This document shows, in pieces, positions 45,559 through 54,315 of a stretch of 64,000 bases of DNA; the first letter of the stretch is position 1, and each line of letters begins with the position of its first letter. The translations under genes and the position numbers were made by a program. Origin of the DNA: MPNP01 sp965116235 (GTDB lineage Bacteria; Pseudomonadota; Alphaproteobacteria; Rhodobacterales; Rhodobacteraceae); contig OZ220496.1 in assembly GCA_965116235.1 (NCBI GenBank), positions 1 to 64,000 on the forward strand. The letters run 5' to 3'. The notes beneath the pieces were generated by a model. That model was not told the origin of the DNA and did no database searches. It worked only from the letters and a program-made list of their open reading frames with translations.

Positions 45559-47402
45559 ATGAACATGAAATTTCAGCGAGCGCGACTGCAGACCTTTATC
45601 AAGGATGATGACCGGCGTCTCAATTGCACCTTTGTCGGGCGCGAGGATATCATGGCGGATATCATGGGCACGGCGGACGCAATGGCCCGTCATAATCCGC
45701 AACAGTCGAAACTGTGGCCGGGCAAGGGGCGCATGCGGCTCATCCAGGGAGCCCCCGGCATTGGCAAGACATCGCTTCTGGATTCCCTGAACCAGCGTTG
45801 TCATGACCGCCTGCGGACAAACCTGGAGGACAACCGTCCCTACGTCATTCCGGTCATGATCACATCCAGCAACGATTTGTCTCCAAGCCGGGTGGCCGGT
45901 CGCATCCGGGCCACCATAAACGCCGTCGACCGGGATGCGTCCGAGAAAACGCTGGAGGATGTCGTGCCGGATCCCCCGCGTGACTGTGCCCTTCTGCTGC
46001 TGATCGACGAAATCCAGAACGTACCGGGGGGGGGGGACCCAAGGATCCGGCCGGCCAGGTGCTGACCTATCTGGAGGGGGGCAGCGACGGCATGCCCATT
46101 CTCCCTGTGCTGGCTGGCCTGTCCAACAGCAGCCGGGTCATGAAGCATATTGGAGTCTCTAGGCTCGGCGGCCGGGCGGCCGAACGTCTATATACCTTGA
46201 ACCGATCCGACGTGCGGGCGGCCTTGAACGGTTTCATGGCCGAGTTTGGCCTGCGGGCGGACGTGGACGCCGTCATCCGGTGGGAAACCCGTCTCTGGCA
46301 CTGGTCCCTAGGCTGGCCCAAGCATCTGCAGAATGGCCTCAGCATCCTGGGCGAACATCTGCTGGCCCAGGATGGCGACCTGAGTCGCGTGCATGCTCCG
46401 GACGTCCAGAGAGATGCCATGCACATGCGACACGCCTACTACAATACGCGCTTCGGGTCGCATGATCCGGAGATGATCGGCGCGATCATGAGTGACCTGG
46501 GGCGATATCCCGTTACGGAAAGAGAGGTGCGCGCCGTCATCGCTCGGACCGCGTCCCTTATGGACTGGCGTGATGCCGTGGCACCGACCGTGGACGACAT
46601 GCTTCGGCTGGGACTGATCGACACCGTTCCCGGTCCGGGTCGCTCCCGGATGGGATGTCCCATCCCTAGCCTGCACTCCTTCGCCGTGGCCCACACCGGA
46701 AGCGACTTGCATGTCGATGCCGGCGACGACCACATCGAGTCCTTGCGTCTGGCCGATCATGACGTCGATGCCCGCGATGGTTGGAACCGCACGCCCTTGC
46801 ATATGGCCGCACAGGATAACTGGTCCGCCAGCATCGATCTCCTGCTTGATCATGACGCCGATCCGGACGCGACCGATCGCTGGGGCCGCACCCCCCTGCA
46901 CATCGCTGCCGGCGAAAATGCCGGGGCGGCCCTGCAGATCTTGCTAGAGCAGGGGGCGGCCCTGCAGATCTTGCTAGAGCAGGGGGCGGCCCATATGGCC
47001 GCTGACGATGAGGGGCAGACGCCCCTGCATCATGCCGCCCGAGCCGGCAGCGTCCAGGCGGCCCAGATCTTGCTGGATGCGGGGGCTGATCCGGTTGCGC
47101 GGGACCGGGACGGAAAGACCCCTCTGCACACGGCCTCCGGTTCGGCCACGCCCGAATGTCTGGCCGTCCTGCTGGCGGCTGGAGCCAGCGTCACGAGGAC
47201 GGATGCGGCGGGCCGGACCCCCTTGCATCATGCCATGCTGGCGGATCAGGACCAGAGCATGCAGGTCCTGCTGGACGCCGGGGCCGACCTTCATGCACCG
47301 GACCGGAAAGGTAAGACACCGCGGGACCGGGTTCGGGAACCCGGCCGCTGCCACGCCCGTCTCTACGGACCTCCCGACCCGGCAAATGGACCGAAGCCCT
47401 AG
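45559..47402 (+). pseudogene. ATPase-ankyrin repeat protein 1, out of frame at a G11 tract
   Basis: The ATG at 45559 (GGAGGG upstream) opens a P-loop ATPase: FVGREDIM, Walker A GAPGIGKTSLLD, Walker B LLLLIDEIQ. The frame breaks in 11 consecutive G (46026-46036) and stops at 46065. A frame offset by one base continues from about 46040 with TYLEGGSDGMPILPVLAGLSNSSR, a helical/winged-helix-like middle, and about six ankyrin repeats (TPLHMAAQDNW… to the C-terminus). With 12 or 9 G the frame is continuous (about 615 residues) and aligns with the paralogue at 54316-56225. It resembles STAND/NLR-like architecture: ATP switch plus repeat sensor. Compared with the paralogue it lacks ~30 residues between the Walker motifs. 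The G tract may be a phase switch, or the gene may be dead. Confidence 0.75.
46923..46992 (+). repeat. 30-bp tandem duplication within ankyrin repeats
   Basis: A 30-base unit (CGGCCCTGCAGATCTTGCTA plus ten bases) occurs 2.3 times without mismatch, duplicating the ten residues AALQILLEQG in frame. The paralogue has a single copy, so this is a recent slippage event in this gene. Confidence 0.85.
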
Positions 47403-47470
47403 CCGCACGGGCCCGGCGTACCTCTTCCCTTTCCGGAGTCGCGTCTCCCCGGCCGGATGTCCAAAAAAAT

Positions 47471-47802
47471 GGGGATTATAAAAATAACTTGACAAACTGA
47501 TTCTCTGTCAACTCTCAAAGCCCGTTGAATTTTTCCGAAATCTGTAATAACGCTGGCTTGGATTGTAGAACCGAAATGACCAAATTAAAGTCGAGGTTGT
47601 CACCTGTCCATATCGTCTGGTTGGCCCAATTGACGCTGGTGGGGTGGGGGCAGAATCAGTGGTGGGCCTTGCCGCCATTGCGGTCATGCTGATAAAGATA
47701 ATCCTGGAATTGACGCCCGAAATCATTTTCCAATAAAGCAGGCAAGAAACAAGGGCAAGATTGCTTTCAACAATTCTTGTCTTTGCCAGGGTTATAATCC
47801 CC
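47471..47802. mobile_element. Miniature inverted-repeat element, family 2
   Basis: 332 bp with 11-bp terminal inverted repeats GGGGATTATAA, no open frame of note. Its right terminus is repeated near 45303. Confidence 0.55.
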
Positions 47803-47964
47803 TTTTAATTTTCTGTCCCCAAGCCGGATTCAGTGCGGCCGAACGAGTTTTGCATAGCCGTTGTCCGGGTTCCCATTGTCGAATGATTTTGCACTTTGCA
47901 TGCGGAACGATTATGGTAACCAAGGTATGATTGTTCTAAATCGCAAATCTGCTGGAATAGACGG

Positions 47965-48825
47965 GTGGCACTAAGGGTTACTCTGGCGCAGATGTGTTCC
48001 ACTGATACTCATCAGGGAAATATCGAAGCCGTTCACGATATTGTTCGCAACTCGGGAGATTCCGACTTGATTGCCCTGCCGGAAGCCGCGGGCATGATGA
48101 ACAAGAATTACGAGACGGCCCGTCAACTGATTACCGCCGCCGATCAAGACCCCTTCATTGCCTGTTGCCAGCAACTGGCCAAAGAATCCGGCAAGTGGAT
48201 CCATATCGGATCAACGCCGGTCAGCGCAGGTGACAAATGCTACAATTGCTCAGTTCTGATCACCCCCGAAGGCCAAGTGCTGGCTTGGTACAATAAGATT
48301 CACCTGTTTGATGTCTTTCTGCACGGCAACAAGCCAACTGGGGAGTCTCGACGATATACGGCTGGAGACACCGCAGTCTTGGTTGACACTCCTTGGGGAA
48401 TCTGGGGTTTGAGCATCTGCTATGACTTGAGGTTCCCCAGCCTGTATCGGGAATATAGCAAAAAAGGGGCGTCTATCCTGTTCATCCCATCCGCCTTTAC
48501 CGTGCCAACCGGTCGAGCCCATTGGGAAGTGCTCCTAAGGGCTCGGGCCATAGAAAACGGAGCCTGGGTGGTTGCCGCGGCACAAGTCGGGAACCATGAT
48601 GATGGTCGCTCTACCTATGGTCATTCCATGATCATTAACCCTTGGGGTGAGGTGATTGCGGATCTGGGCGGTGAGACGCTTGGACAAGCCAATTACACTC
48701 TTGATTTGGAACTCGTAAACTCATCCCGTCAACAAATACCATCCCTCGTCAATGAAAGGGATTATGAGTTCCAGATCGTGTCTGATTACACGCATCAACA
48801 CAATAAGATAGGAGGAAGAAAATGA
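47965..48825 (+). CDS. Carbon-nitrogen hydrolase (nitrilase/omega-amidase type), transporter-linked
   Basis: 286 residues, starting at a GTG (47965). Catalytic Glu in IALPEAAGMM, Lys in YNKIHLFD, Cys in SICYDLRFP; the rest (RAHWEVLLRARAIENGAWVVAAAQVG, YGHSMIINPWGEV) is typical Nit2-like. It overlaps the next gene (ATGA), so it is the first gene of a five-gene operon with an oligopeptide-type ABC transporter. This pairing implies hydrolysis of an imported amide or short peptide derivative. It is related to, but clearly distinct from, the enzyme at 25882-26712. Confidence 0.85.
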   Translation: MALRVTLAQMCSTDTHQGNIEAVHDIVRNSGDSDLIALPEAAGMMNKNYETARQLITAADQDPFIACCQQLAKESGKWIHIGSTPVSAGDKCYNCSVLITPEGQVLAWYNKIHLFDVFLHGNKPTGESRRYTAGDTAVLVDTPWGIWGLSICYDLRFPSLYREYSKKGASILFIPSAFTVPTGRAHWEVLLRARAIENGAWVVAAAQVGNHDDGRSTYGHSMIINPWGEVIADLGGETLGQANYTLDLELVNSSRQQIPSLVNERDYEFQIVSDYTHQHNKIGGRK

Positions 48826-50384
48826 GATCTTTGCTTAAAATTGCCGGGACCCTCGCCTGCCTGCTTTACCCGGCGGTGACCTTTGCTCAGGACAAACCTG
48901 AGATCAACATTGCCGTGGACAATTTGTGGCCGACAATGGATCCGGTAATCGGGATTTCCACAACTGGAGCCCGGGTCCATTCAAACGTATTCGACACCTT
49001 GGTTCGTCGCAACCGGTGGGAAGACCCGGATGGAACCACTCTTGTTCCATGGCTGGCCGAAAGTTGGCAACGCCTTTCACCCTACGTCTGGGAAATCACC
49101 CTGCGACCTGGAGTCACATTCCACGATGGCCATGTCATGGATGCCGAGGATGTCGCCTTTTCGATGTCAGCCGAAAGACTCTGGGGGCCAGAGCCCATCG
49201 CTCGAAGAGGAACCCGCTACGCCAAGGGAATAGTCAGGGTCGAAGCAACAGGGCCCCTTACGGTTGAAGTCGAAACCAGTTATCCTGATCCAAACTTCAT
49301 TTATCGTCTCGTGACCCCTTTGGGATTTGTCCTGCCCAAGCATTATTATGAAGAGGTCGGAACCGAGGCATTCGGTCAAAGGCCGATGGGAACCGGGCCC
49401 TACAAGACCGTGTCGTTTGATCCCTCCGTGTCGTTCGTAGCTGAGGCCAATGAAAACTACTGGGCCGGCGATGTTCCTGCCAGCATGCTTACCTTTCAGA
49501 TCGTTCCGGAGTACTCAACGCGGTATGCCGGGCTGGTCTCGGGCGAGTATGACGTGATTGTGAGCGTCCCGGCCGATCAGGTTGAACAGGCTCGCAACAC
49601 TCCCGGCATCAAGGTCATGGAAAAGAGCATTGAAAACTATCCGATGTTTGCCTTTAACATGCTGGATACGGAACTCATACCAAACAATCCGCTGAAAGAT
49701 CCGAACTTGAGAAAGGCCATGGTCACGGCAGTGGACCGGGCCGGCATCACGGAGGCCCTCTGGGGTGACGCCACATTCGTGCCGGCACCGTTCAATTTTC
49801 CTGAATATGGTGCCTATTACGACCCCACACGGGTAGCCCGATACCGCTATGACCCCGAGATGGCAAAAGAGCTCCTCGCCAAGACCAATTACAATGGAGA
49901 GGAACTTGAATGGCACATCACCCGAGGATTCTATCCCAATTATGAAGTGGCCGCCGAATTCATGGTTGAGCAATGGAGAGAGGTTGGAATTAACGTCAAG
50001 CTGTCAATCGTCGACAACTTTTCACTGGCCTACGAAAGACCCTTTCATATGCTGAACATGTCCATGTCCAGTGAATTTTCCGGTGATCCATACCGTCCTT
50101 TGTGGATGGATTGGGGACCCCTTTCCAGCCGAGCGAACGCCAGCCACAAGACCTGGGTTCCGAGCGACCGATTCCTGGAGATTGGCGAGAAGTTTGAACT
50201 GGCCCAAGAGTTCGACGAGCGAAATGCGGCTTATCTTGAACTCGTTGACGAATGGGAAAATGTCACACCCGGCATGTATCTATGGCGCAATGTCGCCAGT
50301 TATGCGGTCCGAGATGATCTGGACTGGGATCCGGGCAACACCACCGTGACCATATTTGACAATCACTACATGGGAGTTCCTTGA
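48822..50384 (+). CDS. Peptide/nickel-type ABC transporter binding protein (family 5)
   Basis: 520 residues. A signal peptide ends at about residue 23 (TFAQ). The mature protein has family-5 segments: IGISTTGARVHSNVFDTLVRR, LVPWLAESWQRLSPYVWEITLRPGVTFHDG, RPMGTGPYKTVSFDPSVSFVAEANENYW. It captures peptides or other small amides in the periplasm. The ligand is unknown; the nitrilase gene directly upstream is the best clue. Confidence 0.9.
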   Translation: MRSLLKIAGTLACLLYPAVTFAQDKPEINIAVDNLWPTMDPVIGISTTGARVHSNVFDTLVRRNRWEDPDGTTLVPWLAESWQRLSPYVWEITLRPGVTFHDGHVMDAEDVAFSMSAERLWGPEPIARRGTRYAKGIVRVEATGPLTVEVETSYPDPNFIYRLVTPLGFVLPKHYYEEVGTEAFGQRPMGTGPYKTVSFDPSVSFVAEANENYWAGDVPASMLTFQIVPEYSTRYAGLVSGEYDVIVSVPADQVEQARNTPGIKVMEKSIENYPMFAFNMLDTELIPNNPLKDPNLRKAMVTAVDRAGITEALWGDATFVPAPFNFPEYGAYYDPTRVARYRYDPEMAKELLAKTNYNGEELEWHITRGFYPNYEVAAEFMVEQWREVGINVKLSIVDNFSLAYERPFHMLNMSMSSEFSGDPYRPLWMDWGPLSSRANASHKTWVPSDRFLEIGEKFELAQEFDERNAAYLELVDEWENVTPGMYLWRNVASYAVRDDLDWDPGNTTVTIFDNHYMGVP

Positions 50385-52019
50385 TTGTCAGACAGAGGAG
50401 AGGATTCGGCATCTCCCCTCCTTGAGGTTGAAAACCTGGGCGTTTCCCTCCCGCAGGGAGGGGACCGCCCTTGTGCCGTTGAAGGTGTATCCTTCACCTT
50501 GAACACTGGTGAAACCCTGTGCATAGTTGGCGAGAGCGGTTCGGGCAAGTCCGTCATTGCCCAGTCCATCATCGGGATGTTGCCGGTGTCCCTACCCGTT
50601 CGAACTGGTACCATCTCCCTTAAGGGCAAACCGCTTCCGCCACAGCGCGATGTCGCCTTCAATGCGTTGCGGTCAACCGAAATTTCCATGATATTTCAGG
50701 ACGCGGCAACCAGCCTGGATCCAGTCCAAAGGGTCAAGACACAACTTCTGGAAATACTGACCACCCATGGATACCACAATCGGCAGCAAAACCTTGCCTC
50801 CATCCAGACGATGCTTCGAGCCGTGCAGCTTCCGGACCCGCAGAGAATCGCGAACTCGTACCCTCATCAACTTTCTGGCGGGCAGGCACAAAGGGTCGTC
50901 ATCGCCGGAGCACTGATGCTCAACCCGTCTCTGCTGATTGCCGACGAGCCGACGACAGCACTGGACGTTACCACCCAGGCTGAAATTTTAAAGCTCATCG
51001 TTTCGCTCAGCAAGCTTCATGGTACCAGTGTCCTGTTCATTACGCACGACTTTGGCATTGTCGGCCAGATAGCCGACAACATCATCGTACTGAAAGACGG
51101 AAATGCTGTTGAACGAGGCACGAAGTCGCAAGTTTTTTCTCAACCGCAACACCCTTACACCAAAGCCCTGCTCAAGGCGGCCAGCTATCGGGCCGATATT
51201 CAGCCACAAGTGCAGAAATCACCCCTGCTGGCAGCAAAACGGATATCCCTTTCTTACTCAATCGGACGAATGATGGTCAAACGACGCGTTCAGGCGATCA
51301 AGGATGTATCGCTCGAGTTGAACGAGGGCGAAATTCTCTCCATCGTTGGGGAAAGTGGTTCAGGCAAGAGTTCCTTGGCGAAATGTCTTCTGCGTCTTGA
51401 AGATGTGGACCAAGGGACAATCTCGTTCCGAGGTAAGGATATTACCCGGTGCAGAGGTCATGCCCTGAAAGGCATGCGCAAAAGCATTCAGGTGGTTTTC
51501 CAGGACCCCTTCAGTTCGCTGAATCCCCGACAAAGGATTCTGGATGCCATCGCCGAGGGTCCGATCATTCATGGTGTATCCAAACAAGAGGCCTATGACC
51601 GGTCCCATGAACTTTTGCAGGCAACAGGGCTGTCAAAACAGTCACTGGACCGTTACCCGCACGAATTTTCCGGCGGACAGCGACAACGGATATGCATCGC
51701 GAGGGCTCTGGCCATAAGACCGGAAATCCTGATCGCTGATGAGGCTGTTTCTGCCCTGGATGTTTCGATTCAAACCCAAATTCTGAACCTCTTCAAGGAA
51801 CTGCAGAAACGGTATGGCTTTGCCATGATATTCATAACCCACGATCTCAGGGTCGCTCGGAGCATCAGTTCTCGCATGATGGTCATGAAGGAGGGGCGTG
51901 TCATCGAAACCGGCCCCTCGCAGGAAATTTTTGCGGTGCCGAAAGACGCGTACACCAAGGCCTTGTTTCAGGCTGCACCTCCCGACATCAGAGCGTATCA
52001 GGAGAATGCACCCGCATGA
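50385..52019 (+). CDS. Fused oligopeptide ABC transporter ATPase (DppD-DppF type)
   Basis: 544 residues with two complete nucleotide-binding domains, a common fusion of the paired OppD/OppF ATPases. First domain: Walker A GESGSGKSV, signature LSGGQAQRV, Walker B LLIADEPTTALD. Second: Walker A GESGSGKSS, signature FSGGQRQRI, Walker B ILIADEAVSALD. TTG at 50385 is taken as start because it directly follows the previous stop and no ATG precedes the first Walker motif region. Confidence 0.88.
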   Translation: MSDRGEDSASPLLEVENLGVSLPQGGDRPCAVEGVSFTLNTGETLCIVGESGSGKSVIAQSIIGMLPVSLPVRTGTISLKGKPLPPQRDVAFNALRSTEISMIFQDAATSLDPVQRVKTQLLEILTTHGYHNRQQNLASIQTMLRAVQLPDPQRIANSYPHQLSGGQAQRVVIAGALMLNPSLLIADEPTTALDVTTQAEILKLIVSLSKLHGTSVLFITHDFGIVGQIADNIIVLKDGNAVERGTKSQVFSQPQHPYTKALLKAASYRADIQPQVQKSPLLAAKRISLSYSIGRMMVKRRVQAIKDVSLELNEGEILSIVGESGSGKSSLAKCLLRLEDVDQGTISFRGKDITRCRGHALKGMRKSIQVVFQDPFSSLNPRQRILDAIAEGPIIHGVSKQEAYDRSHELLQATGLSKQSLDRYPHEFSGGQRQRICIARALAIRPEILIADEAVSALDVSIQTQILNLFKELQKRYGFAMIFITHDLRVARSISSRMMVMKEGRVIETGPSQEIFAVPKDAYTKALFQAAPPDIRAYQENAPA

Positions 52020-52939
52020 CACGTTACATTTTGGCCAAAATCTTCAGGGCGTTGCTCACCCTTCTCATTGCCGTCTCACTGGTATTCATCTTCATCCGTT
52101 TTTCGGGAGATCCTGCCGCGGCTTTGGCTCCACCGGATGCCAGTCAGGACGTGATTGAGGAATATCGCGAACTCATGGGGCTGGACAGACCCCTCATGCA
52201 GCAGTACGCCGGATTCATCGCAGGTCTTTTCAAGGGGGAATTCGGTTATTCCATACACACTGGCAAGTCGTCCCTGACCCTCTTTCTGGAAAGATTGCCC
52301 ATGACACTGCGGCTGGGTACAACCGCTCTCGTAATTGCCGTGGTATTCGGGGTTGTGTTGGGAACAATCTCGGCTTTGAACAGAGATTCGGCTCTCGACC
52401 GCCTAGTCATGGCGTTTTCTGTTTTCGCCTTTGCCATGCCCAATTTTCTCTTTGGCCTGATATTCATTCTAGTTGGAGCCCTTGGTTTTCACATGTTTTT
52501 CGGCGGGCAAGCGGCGACCGAGTCATTTTTCGGCGTCATTCCTCCGGCCTTGACCTTGGGGCTTGCTTCGATGGGTGCATTTGCCCGCTTTACCCGATCA
52601 TCTCTACTCGAGATTATCAATTCGCCATTCATGCGGGCGGCCGAAGCACGCGGTGTACCCAGACTGAACCGGTTAATTGTACATGCCACCCCAAACGCCG
52701 CAATCCCTCTTGTTACAATCCTTGGGCTGTCGATAGGCACCTTGATCGCTGGCTCGGTTGTCACCGAGCAGGTCTTTGCCTGGCCTGGCGTTGGTCAACT
52801 TTTGGTCCGATCTGTCGCCACAAGGGACATAGCCACCGTGCAGTTCATCGTGATGGCCATAGCCATGACGACAATACTGGCCAACTTGCTGATTGATCTT
52901 CTGTACCTCGTCATTGACCCACGCATACGACCAAATTAG
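52016..52939 (+). CDS. Oligopeptide ABC transporter permease (DppB type)
   Basis: 307 residues; ATG overlaps the preceding stop (ATGA). Six membrane segments, N-terminal ILAKIFRALLTLLIAVSLVFIFIRFSGDPA of the DppB class, and EAA loop RAAEARGVPRLNRLIVHATPNA. Partner of the following permease. Confidence 0.9.
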   Translation: MTRYILAKIFRALLTLLIAVSLVFIFIRFSGDPAAALAPPDASQDVIEEYRELMGLDRPLMQQYAGFIAGLFKGEFGYSIHTGKSSLTLFLERLPMTLRLGTTALVIAVVFGVVLGTISALNRDSALDRLVMAFSVFAFAMPNFLFGLIFILVGALGFHMFFGGQAATESFFGVIPPALTLGLASMGAFARFTRSSLLEIINSPFMRAAEARGVPRLNRLIVHATPNAAIPLVTILGLSIGTLIAGSVVTEQVFAWPGVGQLLVRSVATRDIATVQFIVMAIAMTTILANLLIDLLYLVIDPRIRPN

Positions 52940-52940
52940 A

Positions 52941-53801
52941 ATGCCACTTTTACCTCAGAGTCCACGCAGCACGAGATACCCCCTTACTGTCGTTTTGGCA
53001 GTCGGGTTCATAATCTTGTTTATAGCCTTTGCTCTGTTTGGTGAATGGCTTTCGCCGCATGAGTTTCGAAGAACATCACTGACCGACAGGCTGCTGCCTC
53101 CCTTGGGATTCGGAGGAACCTGGGAGTATCCCTTGGGAACGGATGCCAGAGGACGAGATCTCTTGGTACGGTTGGTCGTGGGTGCACGCATTACCCTGAT
53201 TGTTGCCTTTTTTGGAACTGTTATTGGCGCCGCTTTGGGTTCATTCCTGGGGATTCTGGCCGCAGCCAAACGGGGATTGACAGAAACCGTGGTCGTCGCC
53301 GCAATTGATGTTCAGGCATCCCTTCCCATCATCATCGTCGCCCTTTTTGTTCTGGCCTTGTTTGACAACAGCTTCGTTCTATTCTTGTTTCTCATCGGTC
53401 TGACCGGTTGGGAAGTGTATGCCCGGCTGATGCGCGGGGCAACCCTTGCTGCCAAGGAACGGGACTATGTAACGGCCGTTCGGGCCTTGGGAGCTTCGAG
53501 CTGGAGGATTTATGGCCGCCACATCCTGCCCAACATATTCAACGTTGCCTTGGTTCAGTTTACCGTAAACCTGCCTCTGACCATCCTGCTGGAAACAGCG
53601 TTGAGCTTTCTTGGTCTCGGTGTTCAACCGCCTCTCACCAGCCTCGGGCAGATTATGAGTGAAGGTCGTGATCGGTTATTGACCTCGTGGTGGCTAACGC
53701 TTGTTCCCGGAGCCGTAATCTTTGTTTTGGCCGTCTCGATCAGCATTGCCGGAGATTACTTGCGTGATCGTCTAGATCCCACTCTGCGATCTGAAAACTA
53801 G
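52941..53801 (+). CDS. Oligopeptide ABC transporter permease (DppC type)
   Basis: 286 residues from MPLLPQSPRS at 52941, one base after the previous stop; an earlier Met would overlap the upstream gene. DppC features: GTDARGRDLLVRLVVGARITLIVAF, EAA-type YVTAVRALGASSWRIYGRHILPNI, and the C-terminal LTSWWLTLVPGAVIFVLAVSISIAGDYLRDRLDP. Last gene of the operon. Confidence 0.9.
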   Translation: MPLLPQSPRSTRYPLTVVLAVGFIILFIAFALFGEWLSPHEFRRTSLTDRLLPPLGFGGTWEYPLGTDARGRDLLVRLVVGARITLIVAFFGTVIGAALGSFLGILAAAKRGLTETVVVAAIDVQASLPIIIVALFVLALFDNSFVLFLFLIGLTGWEVYARLMRGATLAAKERDYVTAVRALGASSWRIYGRHILPNIFNVALVQFTVNLPLTILLETALSFLGLGVQPPLTSLGQIMSEGRDRLLTSWWLTLVPGAVIFVLAVSISIAGDYLRDRLDPTLRSEN

Positions 53802-53926
53802 AGGTGCAGAATTATGCCGCATCATCATGAACAGATGTCATCTCGTCGAGTGTTGCCAGAAGTGAAGGTTTGCAGGGCGATCACCGACCGGAGGCATGAC
53901 CCAGTTGGCCAAGAGCCTTTTTGAAA

Positions 53927-54145
53927 GGGAATTATACCTAATAATGCTATTCTTCTCTTTGACATCACTTCCTGACTTTCGTCACGAACAACCCTAGATT
54001 GAAGAATGCCCTTCGGATCTTGTCCGGCTGTGCTCCGAGCATGCTTCTCCATGTCGGCCCTTGACGTTTGATAACTGGCTGGAGGCATCCGAACATGAAT
54101 TTCAATGAAAAAATGTCACTATTGGATATAATCTTCCCACCCCCC
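53927..54145. mobile_element. Miniature inverted-repeat element, family 3 copy A
   Basis: About 219 bp homologous, in inverted orientation, to 61269-61482. Ends are degenerate: GGGAATTATACC on the left and GGGGGGTGGGAAGATTATATCC reading inward from the right. Weak open frames inside are shared by both copies but do not look like a protein. Confidence 0.55.
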
Positions 54146-54315
54146 AAAAGAACTTATATATCTGGCTTGAAAGCAAGAATGTTGGACTGACGTCCCGGGC
54201 TGGTGTCGAGGTTGTGCTGGATTCTTCTCGGCATGAACGAAAGTCATGCTGGAGTGCATCTCAGGGGCCGATCCAGCATGAATCAGGACTCTGAACCCCG
54301 GTCTGGCTCAAGCGA

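Noticed and set aside
46308..46901. 197-codon reverse frame within ATPase-ankyrin gene 1
   Set aside because: Shadow frame from codon bias; Gly/His/Val-rich without family features.
53825..54088. Shared short open frames in the two family-3 elements (MPPAS.QTSRA…)
   Set aside because: Similarity follows from DNA homology of the repeat; the frames lack ribosome sites, differ in length and continue into flanking DNA.
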